Source: CAKOSP01 sp964370545
Lineage (GTDB): Bacteria > Bacillota_I > Bacilli_A > RF39 > UBA660
Assembly: GCA_964370545.1 (NCBI GenBank)
Contig: CAYJJQ010000011.1
Coordinates: forward strand, 1 to 30,979
Length of the DNA: 30,979 bases
Direction: 5' to 3'
Shown: piece by piece, positions 14,940 through 22,488 of the stretch
How the letters are laid out: every line of letters starts with the position of its first letter
Position numbering within the stretch: position 1 is the first letter of the stretch
Notes under the pieces: generated by a model
Told to the model about the DNA's origin: nothing
What the model saw: the letters and a program-made list of their open reading frames with translations, nothing else
Database searches by the model: none
Program-made: the position numbers and the translations under genes

Positions 14940-16043
14940 TTATTTTATAAAAGATAAAGAATTTTTTATTCGATTATTATGTCCCGTTACTAACGAGCGA
15001 TACACTTTTCTAATATCGTCATATTCTTTTTCTTTCTTAGCTTTAGCCATTTTAAATTCTTTAGCAAGTAAATTTTTAAATTCTTTTTCACTACCTTGGT
15101 ATTCACTTACATAATGCTCAATTAATTTTCTAATACTAGCATGTGAAAATTTTTGATTTAAACTATCTTCTTTTTTACTCATTTTATTAACAGCACAATA
15201 CTGAATAAATGTTCCGACTTTCATTTTATCTGCTAAATCTAAATATTCTTCTTCTTTTTCAGTTTTTACTACCTTAGTTGACTCTTCTATATTATATTTT
15301 TCAATAAACTCCCATAGTTCTACTGCTTTTTGGAAATTCTTATCTTTTAATATAACGTTTGTTTTTCTAATTGGACTTCTTACTGGGGTTGCTCCAGATA
15401 ATCCTTTTATAAATTGAGTAGATAGAAAGTCACTAAATATTTCAGATATTCTATTTATTCTTTCATCTATATTATTATTCAATTTTATTTCATCAGCAGA
15501 TTCTGAAAATTCACTTTCTACTTCTACTTTAAACTTAACTTTTTCTCCTTGAAGTTTAGATACACTTTCATAGTGTACTTTATTTATATATCTACTCTTC
15601 ATTTTATTACTATCATTTTCTAATTGATTATTTAAAAATGTTTTGGTATTAACTATTAGAGAATAAATAAATCTATTTTCATATAAGTCTGTAGTTTCTT
15701 CTTTAAACACATTTAATAACTTTAATGGTTTTACTGAACCATCTTCATCTATATCTTGAATTAATGATGTATGTTTTGCTAAATGTTTAATTGATTCTTC
15801 AGTGACTTTCTTAGTTTTCTCTACAGGTATTAATTCCTCTTCAGAAACTATAAATTTTCTTGGATTACGCACTATAACATCGATATAAGGTATCATAGAT
15901 TCAAGCATTTCTATCCACGATAAATCTTTAACTACTTGAGTTATTGAAGTTATGCTACTAGCTTCTGCATCTGTTTTTGCAAGGAAGCTAGCCGCGCCTT
16001 TGTCATTTATACTATTAATAATTCCTAAAAAATCATTATTCAT
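14940..16043 (-). CDS. DUF2357 / McrC-N-terminal-like protein without nuclease domain
   Basis: A 367-aa cytoplasmic protein. LYENRFIYSLIVNTKTFL (120-137) and TNVILKDKNFQKAVELWEFI (228-247) match the DUF2357 pattern, the N-terminal domain found in McrC-like partners of McrB-type AAA ATPases. No PD-(D/E)xK nuclease motif is visible after it: the C-terminal 120 residues are Lys-rich helices. So it is unlikely to be a restriction endonuclease subunit; it could be a pure AAA-activating or structural partner. The ATG follows AAGGTGAG, 16 nt after the AAA gene's stop, so the two are cotranscribed. I recognise the family by pattern only; a profile search should confirm it. Confidence 0.65.
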   Translation of the reverse strand: MNNDFLGIINSINDKGAASFLAKTDAEASSITSITQVVKDLSWIEMLESMIPYIDVIVRNPRKFIVSEEELIPVEKTKKVTEESIKHLAKHTSLIQDIDEDGSVKPLKLLNVFKEETTDLYENRFIYSLIVNTKTFLNNQLENDSNKMKSRYINKVHYESVSKLQGEKVKFKVEVESEFSESADEIKLNNNIDERINRISEIFSDFLSTQFIKGLSGATPVRSPIRKTNVILKDKNFQKAVELWEFIEKYNIEESTKVVKTEKEEEYLDLADKMKVGTFIQYCAVNKMSKKEDSLNQKFSHASIRKLIEHYVSEYQGSEKEFKNLLAKEFKMAKAKKEKEYDDIRKVYRSLVTGHNNRIKNSLSFIK

Positions 16044-16059
16044 TTATCTCACCTTTTTA

Positions 16060-17568
16060 TTAAATTGTTTTCTTTAATCTTTCTAAATAAGCTATGCATT
16101 CTTTCATTTCATCTTTACCAAATAGTTTGTTCATATATTCAATATAACCATCTATTTCATTTTTAATGAAAGATAAGTTTAATTGTTCAAATTTACGTAA
16201 TATTTTATTAGCTATTACATAATCTAATCCTTCAAGTTCCGTACCACCACATGCTACATAAGCAGGCACGAACTCTTTAATATGTTTAACAATACGATTA
16301 CCAAATGCTAATCTAAAATGCTCTATAACATATTTATCCATTTCATTTATTTTATTTAATATTTCATCACTTACTTTATGATCTTCAAAAGCTTTGTTAA
16401 ATAACTCCACTAAATATTTACTAGATAATCTCATTGGTTCAGTATCAGGAGCTTCAAATGCATCAGCTTTTGAATCTATGTTAATAGGCATTGCTCTATC
16501 ATAAACTTTATCAGTTACCATGAACGTTGAGTCATCGTTATTTATTGTTCCTACATACCACATATTTTCAGGAAGAGCAAATCTACCATCAACAATATGT
16601 TTAGGATCATTAGGCCATGCATTAGGTACTAAATCAAGCACCCAGTCTTTTTTATTCGGAAGTTCTAAGATTGATAACATTTCTGCAAAGTAATATTCTA
16701 CCCTAGAAATGTTCATTTCATCTAGAAGTGTTAAATAAACATCTTCTCTAAATGTTGCTTCATATAATTTTGTTAATACTTCAGTTTCATTAAACCTTTT
16801 TGTAAATTCATTGAAGTAACCAAATAGTTCTGATGAATCTCTCCAAGATGGTTGCACAGATGCAATTGTAGCTTCATTTTGAATTAAGTTACCAAAAGCA
16901 TATGCTAAACTTGTTTTCCCTGTACCAGATATCCCTTGCAAGATAATTAGTCTATTTGATGCAAATGATGCAACAAATAATCTAATTATTTTGTGATCAT
17001 AGTATAGTTTTAATTTAGATGCTGAATAATTTCTAAATGTATCACAAAACTGTTCTAAGGTAAAATCTTTTCTAAATTCAGGAGCTGCATATGTAGCCAT
17101 ATCTTCATCAACTTTAGTAAGTCTAAAGAATCTACTTTCATCTTCATTGATTTTATTTATTACATTACCTTCTTCATCATACTCAATTTCACCTTTTTCA
17201 GGATCAGCCATAGTTAAGAATTTTTGATTTTCTTCCTTTAGTCTAACTACATCTATATTAAGTCTATCTATCTCATCAAGCATTGATTCTTGTTTAATAA
17301 CATTTCTTCTATACTTAACTAGTTTTCTAACCAGTAATACTATTAAGAAAATTATAATTCCATAAATAAGAAGTAAGCATAAAGCTGTAAGTATAATAAT
17401 AATTATACCACTACCGCCCAAATCATCACTATATTTATTTATTACATCAACATAGTTCATTACATTAAACATTTGAAATAAACCAGTAAATAAACTCTTA
17501 AATATTTCTACAATACCTTCAAAGAAAGGTTCCATAAATTCTAAGAAAAAATCATTATACAATTCCAT
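16060..17568 (-). CDS. Membrane-anchored McrB-like AAA+ ATPase
   Basis: A 502-aa protein with an N-terminal amphipathic segment (9-38) and one strong TM (about 54-80), followed by a charged coiled coil (90-118) and a C-terminal AAA+ domain. Motifs: Walker A GISGTGKTS (212-220), the McrB/MoxR-like VQPSWRDSSELFGYFN (238-253), Walker B LTLLDEMN (279-286), sensor 1 VGTINNDD (339-346) and DRAMPINI (357-364) in the arginine-finger region. These place it in the McrB/dynein-like AAA clade. DEMN and TxN are diagnostic. Cytoplasmic McrB proteins lack the TM. The ATG follows AAAGGAGAATGTAA and overlaps the upstream gene by 14 nt. With the DUF2357 gene it forms an McrBC-like pair tied to the membrane rather than to DNA cleavage. 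Confidence 0.85.
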   Translation of the reverse strand: MELYNDFFLEFMEPFFEGIVEIFKSLFTGLFQMFNVMNYVDVINKYSDDLGGSGIIIIILTALCLLLIYGIIIFLIVLLVRKLVKYRRNVIKQESMLDEIDRLNIDVVRLKEENQKFLTMADPEKGEIEYDEEGNVINKINEDESRFFRLTKVDEDMATYAAPEFRKDFTLEQFCDTFRNYSASKLKLYYDHKIIRLFVASFASNRLIILQGISGTGKTSLAYAFGNLIQNEATIASVQPSWRDSSELFGYFNEFTKRFNETEVLTKLYEATFREDVYLTLLDEMNISRVEYYFAEMLSILELPNKKDWVLDLVPNAWPNDPKHIVDGRFALPENMWYVGTINNDDSTFMVTDKVYDRAMPINIDSKADAFEAPDTEPMRLSSKYLVELFNKAFEDHKVSDEILNKINEMDKYVIEHFRLAFGNRIVKHIKEFVPAYVACGGTELEGLDYVIANKILRKFEQLNLSFIKNEIDGYIEYMNKLFGKDEMKECIAYLERLKKTI

Positions 17569-18718
17569 TTACATTCTCCTTTAAGCTAAGTTGTATTAAC
17601 TCATCTTCATTCACAAAATCAAGTTTTTTAATTTCATGATATTTTCCTTTACCTTTATCAACAAATTTCAAAAAATCAGGATTATTTTTCAAAAACTTTT
17701 CTGTTACATAATAAGTAAAATTAAATTTTAATGTTGAATAGTCAAGTATCTTTTCACTTTCATCTATAAACATTACCATTTTAAAATCTAATTTTTCTAA
17801 TTCAGTATATTTTTCATAATTTTTTTTATAATCACTATAATATGTACTAAAGCTTACATGATCTTTAATGTAAGGATTAGAAAATATTTCTGCTATTTCA
17901 TCTATTGCTGACTTATTACTTAAATATTTACTAGTAATTGGAAGTAATAAGTTAGGAACTACTACATTATTTGAAAATAGTTTTAATAATGTAATAGAAG
18001 CTAAACTATATGACACCGGCATAAATAATTCTTTAAAATTATACTTTTTATAAACGTTATATGTATCATAACTATCATAGTTATATAATTCTTTAAGATC
18101 ATGTATTAAATCCACATAATAATCTTCATCTGAGTACTGGGCAAATCTAATATATACTTCTGAATCTTTAATACTTTCAAAAAATCTAAGTTCCATTTTT
18201 TCTGCATCCTTTATTTTATTGGCTAAAATTTGTAATACAAATGGATTTTTTGAATAATGTTCATCTTTAAATATATCGCTAAAATATTCTTCAATTTGCT
18301 TAGTTATATGAGTAACACTAACCCCTTTATTATTATAAAATGATATTTCTTTATCTATATTTGTTACTATATATAAAATTAACGTTAGATTATAAATACT
18401 TTTTTTGTTTTTTTCTTTTATTTCATTATATTTATCTTTGTAATAATCTGATAACACAGCTAAAGACAGTGTTAATTTGAATTCTTTTTCATTTAAATTA
18501 TTTACATTTAAAGTATTTAATTCTTTTTTTGATCTTAGATAATATTTTCTTATATATATATCTAGTATACCAGACATAATAATTTTGAATTCATCATCAT
18601 TTGCCCATAATTTATCATCTGTTTCGTAAACTTTAAACAGTGTTAGAGCATAAGATAATAAAGTATTTTTTTTACTTGCTAAAAATTTATCAACTACACT
18701 ATTTTGCACCATAATCAT
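17555..18718 (-). CDS. Protein of unknown function, first gene of the AAA operon
   Basis: A 387-aa protein I cannot assign. It is soluble, rich in Lys, Tyr, Asn and Phe, and predicted mostly helical; no TM or signal is evident, though LFMPVSYSLASITLLKLFS (around 240-258) is moderately hydrophobic. Start at ATG 18718 (AAAGG 3 nt upstream); an ATG two codons later has better spacing. The gene follows a well-formed promoter (18738-18766) and overlaps the AAA gene start by 14 nt, so the two are translationally coupled and the product is probably a dedicated partner of the ATPase. It could be a substrate adaptor or a third subunit, but there is no motif evidence. Confidence 0.65.
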   Translation of the reverse strand: MIMVQNSVVDKFLASKKNTLLSYALTLFKVYETDDKLWANDDEFKIIMSGILDIYIRKYYLRSKKELNTLNVNNLNEKEFKLTLSLAVLSDYYKDKYNEIKEKNKKSIYNLTLILYIVTNIDKEISFYNNKGVSVTHITKQIEEYFSDIFKDEHYSKNPFVLQILANKIKDAEKMELRFFESIKDSEVYIRFAQYSDEDYYVDLIHDLKELYNYDSYDTYNVYKKYNFKELFMPVSYSLASITLLKLFSNNVVVPNLLLPITSKYLSNKSAIDEIAEIFSNPYIKDHVSFSTYYSDYKKNYEKYTELEKLDFKMVMFIDESEKILDYSTLKFNFTYYVTEKFLKNNPDFLKFVDKGKGKYHEIKKLDFVNEDELIQLSLKENVNGIV

Positions 18719-18737
18719 CTACCTTTATTCTCTTTAA

Positions 18738-18766
18738 ATTATAACAAAGTAATATAAATAAAGCAA
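18738..18766 (-). promoter_or_regulatory. Promoter of the four-gene AAA/DUF2357 operon
   Basis: TTGCTT (18766-18761), 17-bp spacer, TATAAT (18743-18738), with TG one base before the -10 (extended type), on the minus strand. The -35 starts just beyond the T tract of the preceding terminator. Confidence 0.75.
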
Positions 18767-18767
18767 G

Positions 18768-18801
18768 AAAAAAAAAGAGATTAAGCATTTTGCTTCTTCT
18801 C
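18768..18801 (-). terminator. Intrinsic terminator of the tasA-like/sipW/DUF5305 operon
   Basis: Stem of GAGA/TCTC plus AAGCA/TGCTT with a 2x2 internal loop and AAA loop (18777-18801), followed on the minus strand by nine T. It overlaps the stop of the DUF5305-like gene. Confidence 0.8.
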
Positions 18802-19920
18802 TTCTAATTCAGCTTCTAAATAAACTTTAGATATAGTTAATTTATAGAATGTATTTCCATTTATTATTATGAAATAACTCTTCTCGTTAGGAACTACTTC
18901 ATAATATATTATTGGAGCACCGGTTGAATCATGTGCATCTATTAATTCTTCAATAGACATTACTCTTATTTTATTAACAAATGATGATTCATCTAAATCA
19001 GGTTGAGCACTTGTAACTATTAATCTATCATATTCTCTTAAATATTTTCTTATAGTTTTAGTATAAATATCTTTTTTAAAGAAACAATGATGTAATAATA
19101 GACCAAATAACACAGCCCAGAATATAGAACTTAAGCCAGTAATTAATGTTAATGCAAACATGAAATAATTTGTTATTTCAATTTCATCAAAATCATTAAA
19201 ATACGTTGGCTCAGGTGAATAATTATCAGTTTGCTCGATTAATACAGTTTGTTCTGATAAAGGTATTCTTACATTCATTTCATGATTAGTAGTAAATCCT
19301 CTAGATATTTCATCATCCTTACCTGTAACATTTACTTTAAAAGTAATGTCAACATAGGCATCAACTGAAATAGCATGTTCGTTTTTATGTTCATCTACTA
19401 TTTGATTATATTCATCATAATTAATATCAACATATTTTTTTACATAAGTATTTATATCCGTTTCATCAACTTCTTGGTTAATTAAAACTTTCTCTTCTTC
19501 ATATAAAGTTATTCCTGAATCCATTGCATTTTGTCTAAATATCTTTAAAGTACTTATAACTTGATATGTATATTTATAATTAATTTCTTCTGATGCTGAT
19601 ATTCCGTAATCATAACCTATTTTAAAGTAATCAACCACTGATGCAACATATTCTCCTCCAGATGATAGTATTGGACCATATTGTGAATTAGGTTGTTTTG
19701 TATATACTTCATAATCTACTTTACCAATTTCTTGGTAATTAATGATTTTCATTTCACTTTCAGATGTGTATGAAGCGTTTAAAAAGACAAAGAACAGAGC
19801 TAAACTAATAAGAAAAAATAATAATAAAAAGAAAAGACGCACTTCTTTTTTTAGTTTCAGTCTTTTTTTAGGCACATAAAATGTTTTTTGATTACCCGTG
19901 TATTTTACTGTTTGATTCAC
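18781..19920 (-). CDS. DUF5305-like bitopic membrane protein
   Basis: A 379-aa protein with a Lys/Arg-rich cytoplasmic start, TM1 (about 29-48), an extracytoplasmic domain of about 200 residues, TM2 (about 252-276) and a roughly 100-residue cytoplasmic tail. The outer domain begins KVDYEVYTKQPNSQYG and continues GEYVASVVDYFKIGYDYGIS and YKYTYQVISTLKIF, which matches what I remember of DUF5305, a domain found beside SipW-like signal peptidases in bacteria and archaea. The start is GTG at 19920 with GGAGAG six bases upstream. It lies 13 nt after the signal peptidase stop and ends with the terminator at 18768-18801. Likely a helper for export or assembly of the TasA-like proteins; the family has no known function. 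Confidence 0.68.
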   Translation of the reverse strand: MNQTVKYTGNQKTFYVPKKRLKLKKEVRLFFLLLFFLISLALFFVFLNASYTSESEMKIINYQEIGKVDYEVYTKQPNSQYGPILSSGGEYVASVVDYFKIGYDYGISASEEINYKYTYQVISTLKIFRQNAMDSGITLYEEEKVLINQEVDETDINTYVKKYVDINYDEYNQIVDEHKNEHAISVDAYVDITFKVNVTGKDDEISRGFTTNHEMNVRIPLSEQTVLIEQTDNYSPEPTYFNDFDEIEITNYFMFALTLITGLSSIFWAVLFGLLLHHCFFKKDIYTKTIRKYLREYDRLIVTSAQPDLDESSFVNKIRVMSIEELIDAHDSTGAPIIYYEVVPNEKSYFIIINGNTFYKLTISKVYLEAELEEKKQNA

Positions 19921-19933
19921 GTTTTCTCTCCTT

Positions 19934-21037
19934 TTATTCTATCATTTCGTTTAGCCATACAGTTGGATATCCAATGTACTTGATTTTAAAATTTACCTTA
20001 CCGATAATTTTATTTTCACTTACAACCCAGTTATCAACTGTAGCATTATTATCCCCTTTTGTTGTATATAGATTATGTCCAGAAACATTATTTATTTCTT
20101 CAATTCTGTGTACAACTACTATATTATCTCTATTAAATACTAATACATCTCCGACTTCTAATTGATTAAGTTCATCTTCTTCTAACTTTTCAACTATTAC
20201 TACATCTCCGACTTTAATATTTGGTTCCATTGATGCAGAACCTATACTTAGGGCATAATATTTAAATACCCCGCTTGTAAGAGCTATAATAGATAAAGTT
20301 ACAACAATAAGAACTACTGTAAGAGCCTTACTAAAGTAATTCTTATCTAAAGAACTTGTTTTTTCATCCTCTTTTTTTATGGTTTTATAATATATAGCAA
20401 AGAATATAATTGGTACTATAAAATTAATTATAGCAGTAATATACTCATTAAAATTTGGAAATATAGGAACTAAATATAATATAGTTTCAAATAAAATTCT
20501 ATAAAATATTGTTACTTTATATCCAAGTTTCATAGCCATATATGATAATAATATATTTTTACTTATAGCAGGTATAACAACTAAAGACCACACAGTAAGT
20601 GGTATTTTAGTTATCCCTGGTCTAAAAAATAGAGATACTATCATTATATCTACTATAATAAACACTATGGTTATAAATAGTAGAAGTATTTTATTTTTTT
20701 CTAATTTTCTAACACAAGCATATCTTAATAGTTCCATAGATCCAATAACTAGTAAAGAATTAAATATATTAATTAATATATCTAAAAACTCTAAACTGTA
20801 TGGAGTTCTATAAAACCCAATAAATATACCTATTGCATATGTAATTAAATGATATACCATTACTATAATAAAGGTATTCATTAACGAATCTTTTACATAT
20901 CTATTATTAGATCTTTCAAAACCCACTAATAGTTTTATTAATAATAATAAAGTTAGTAAGGATCCTGTGATAACATAAATATTCGAAAAATTAAATATTA
21001 TCAAATTTAATAAAGATAGTACTAGTAAAACTAGCAT
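19934..21037 (-). CDS. SipW/ER-type signal peptidase I with N-terminal multi-TM domain
   Basis: A 367-aa membrane protein. The C-terminal 120 residues are a type I signal peptidase: nucleophile S269 in SASMEP, then GDVVIVEKL, VGDVLVFNRDN, H310 in VVVHRI, and TTKGDNN. A His in place of the usual Lys marks the archaeal/eukaryotic (ER) type to which Bacillus SipW belongs. Upstream are about seven TM helices (5-38, 52-76, 83-104, 116-136, 148-170, 180-194, 200-218) plus the usual TM (236-256). SipW of Bacillus is about 190 aa, so the multi-TM half is an unusual addition. The ATG has AGGGAT upstream. It follows the TasA-like gene with no terminator between, so it probably processes those proteins. 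Confidence 0.85.
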   Translation of the reverse strand: MLVLLVLSLLNLIIFNFSNIYVITGSLLTLLLLIKLLVGFERSNNRYVKDSLMNTFIIVMVYHLITYAIGIFIGFYRTPYSLEFLDILINIFNSLLVIGSMELLRYACVRKLEKNKILLLFITIVFIIVDIMIVSLFFRPGITKIPLTVWSLVVIPAISKNILLSYMAMKLGYKVTIFYRILFETILYLVPIFPNFNEYITAIINFIVPIIFFAIYYKTIKKEDEKTSSLDKNYFSKALTVVLIVVTLSIIALTSGVFKYYALSIGSASMEPNIKVGDVVIVEKLEEDELNQLEVGDVLVFNRDNIVVVHRIEEINNVSGHNLYTTKGDNNATVDNWVVSENKIIGKVNFKIKYIGYPTVWLNEMIE

Positions 21038-21101
21038 AACAATCCCTATTTTTATATAACTTGTTTTTATGTTATCACCTACCTACCCACCATTTATTCT
21101 A

Positions 21102-21707
21102 TTAGTTAGTTTCGTAATTTAATGCAGCTGTAATACCAGTTATGTTAACAACAGCAACAGGTAATTCACCTTCTGGAGTTGTTGGATCATATTCAATTGT
21201 TAATCTTACATTAGCAGTCGTTCCACCAGCAAGTAAATCATCTACAGCAAATGCAGATCCATCAGTATATGTAAATGTATATAAAATATTACCACATACG
21301 TTAACAGCTGACACATTAGTTTCATCTCCTGCTACAGAGCAAGTAATTGCATCAATAGTTGCAGGTAATGTAAAATCAGTAAAACTTTTTAATTCAGCAT
21401 CTAAGTTACCAGTATTTGTAACAACAAAATCATATGTTACTTTATCTCCTGGTTTAGAAAATCCTACTTGAATTCCAGTTACAGTTGTTGCAGCTGGTGC
21501 TAATGCCGGCTCATTTCCTGTAGCATCACCTTCAGCAGTTAATGCTAACGAAGTAAACTCTATACCAAATGATGCAGGATCTACGTTAACAGCGGCATTA
21601 GTAATTTCAAGTGTTCTTGAAAATGCTGCAAACCCAACTGATAACCCTCCTACTGCTAGTGTAATTGCTACGATAGCTAATATTTTTAAATTTCTTTCTG
21701 TTCTCAT
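21102..21707 (-). CDS. TasA/camelysin-like secreted protein
   Basis: A 201-aa secreted beta-rich protein. It begins MRTERNLKIL and has a hydrophobic signal segment of about 20 residues ending GFAAFS, the SipW-type signal peptide. The mature domain shows VVTNTGNLDAELKSF (95-109), the conserved N-x-G-x-L-x-A-E pattern of camelysin/TasA proteins, and a likely disulfide pair C123/C138. The coding DNA is visibly richer in G+C and alanine codons than its neighbours, as expected for a very abundant structural protein. The start has AAAGGATG upstream. It is directly downstream of a paralog at 21753-22352 and upstream of sipW. Major fibre or matrix subunit by analogy to TasA. Confidence 0.8.
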   Translation of the reverse strand: MRTERNLKILAIVAITLAVGGLSVGFAAFSRTLEITNAAVNVDPASFGIEFTSLALTAEGDATGNEPALAPAATTVTGIQVGFSKPGDKVTYDFVVTNTGNLDAELKSFTDFTLPATIDAITCSVAGDETNVSAVNVCGNILYTFTYTDGSAFAVDDLLAGGTTANVRLTIEYDPTTPEGELPVAVVNITGITAALNYETN

Positions 21708-21734
21708 GTTTTCATCCTTTCATTTTTTATATAC

Positions 21735-21746
21735 ACCACAAGTGGT
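21735..21746. repeat. Short perfect inverted repeat between the two tasA-like genes
   Basis: ACCAC-AA-GTGGT between the stop of the first tasA-like gene (21753) and the ribosome binding site of the second. There is no T tract after it, so it is not a full terminator; it could be an RNA-stabilising or processing hairpin. Confidence 0.4.
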
Positions 21747-21752
21747 TTATAC

Positions 21753-22352
21753 CTAATTATCTTTCATTTCGTAGGTTATTTTATAATTTAACCCCGTAAT
21801 TGCGACTTCATTAATAGGAAGTCTTCTATCATTATATGAAAATGTTAATCTATATCTAGTCGATGACTTGGCAGGAAGTTCTGTTCCTATTTGAATTAAT
21901 TCATCATCTGCTGGAGTAGATCCAACCTTTTCAATTTTATAAGTGATTGCACTGCACACATTATTTTGATCATTAATTACCTCTGCTGGATAATCATTTT
22001 TAGCAGTACAAATCGGTACAGGAACTTCAATAAGCTGTATTTCAGCATTTAAATCTCCTTCATTAACGATATCAAAGTAGTAAACTACTGATGCTACATT
22101 ATTGTTAAATTTAACATCTAAATCTACAATACCAGCAAAAAGTTCTGTATTTACTATTCTAGGTGCAGTAATGATATCAACATCTCCGGTTATATTCACT
22201 TGAGACAAGTTTTCAATGTGAATATCCCAAACTGCAGCCCTAGTAGTTGCAGTTGAATTAATTTCAATAACCCTACTTAAACTCGCATAAGATAAACTAA
22301 CGCCTAGTATAGTAATAATAATTGCTATTATAGCTAAAACTTTAATATTCAT
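21753..22352 (-). CDS. TasA/camelysin-like secreted protein, paralog
   Basis: A 199-aa secreted protein with a SipW-type signal segment (residues 4-25, ending SYASLS) and a beta-sandwich mature part. FDIVNEGDLNAEIQLIEV (93-110) matches the downstream paralog's motif, and C115/C133 are placed like that paralog's Cys pair. It lacks the high alanine and G+C content of the paralog. It is the first gene of the operon, behind a strong promoter, so it is transcribed together with the major subunit and signal peptidase. It may be a minor or anchoring subunit, by analogy with TapA-TasA, though it is not homologous to TapA in any way I can see. The start has AGGGAG 8 nt upstream. Confidence 0.75.
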   Translation of the reverse strand: MNIKVLAIIAIIITILGVSLSYASLSRVIEINSTATTRAAVWDIHIENLSQVNITGDVDIITAPRIVNTELFAGIVDLDVKFNNNVASVVYYFDIVNEGDLNAEIQLIEVPVPICTAKNDYPAEVINDQNNVCSAITYKIEKVGSTPADDELIQIGTELPAKSSTRYRLTFSYNDRRLPINEVAITGLNYKITYEMKDN

Positions 22353-22422
22353 ATATTATTCTCCCTAATTTTTAATAAAATATAACATAAAAAACATAGT
22401 TTTTAATCTATCTTATATATAA

Positions 22423-22452
22423 AGTATAACTTTTATTGGCTTTTTTTGTCAA
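22423..22452 (-). promoter_or_regulatory. Strong promoter of the tasA-like/sipW operon
   Basis: Consensus TTGACA (22452-22447), 18-bp spacer, TATACT (22428-22423) on the minus strand. The leader to the first start is about 65 nt. The near-consensus -35 fits a highly expressed structural operon. Confidence 0.75.
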
Positions 22453-22488
22453 TCTTTTTTTTTACTTTTTATGAAAAGTGTAAAGTAA

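Noticed and set aside
14940..17568. Type IV McrBC restriction system
   Set aside because: The AAA protein is membrane-anchored, no nuclease motif or methylated-DNA-binding domain is visible, and the neighbours are envelope genes.
21735..21746. Terminator between the tasA-like genes
   Set aside because: The stem is short and there is no T tract, so read-through into the second gene and sipW is expected.
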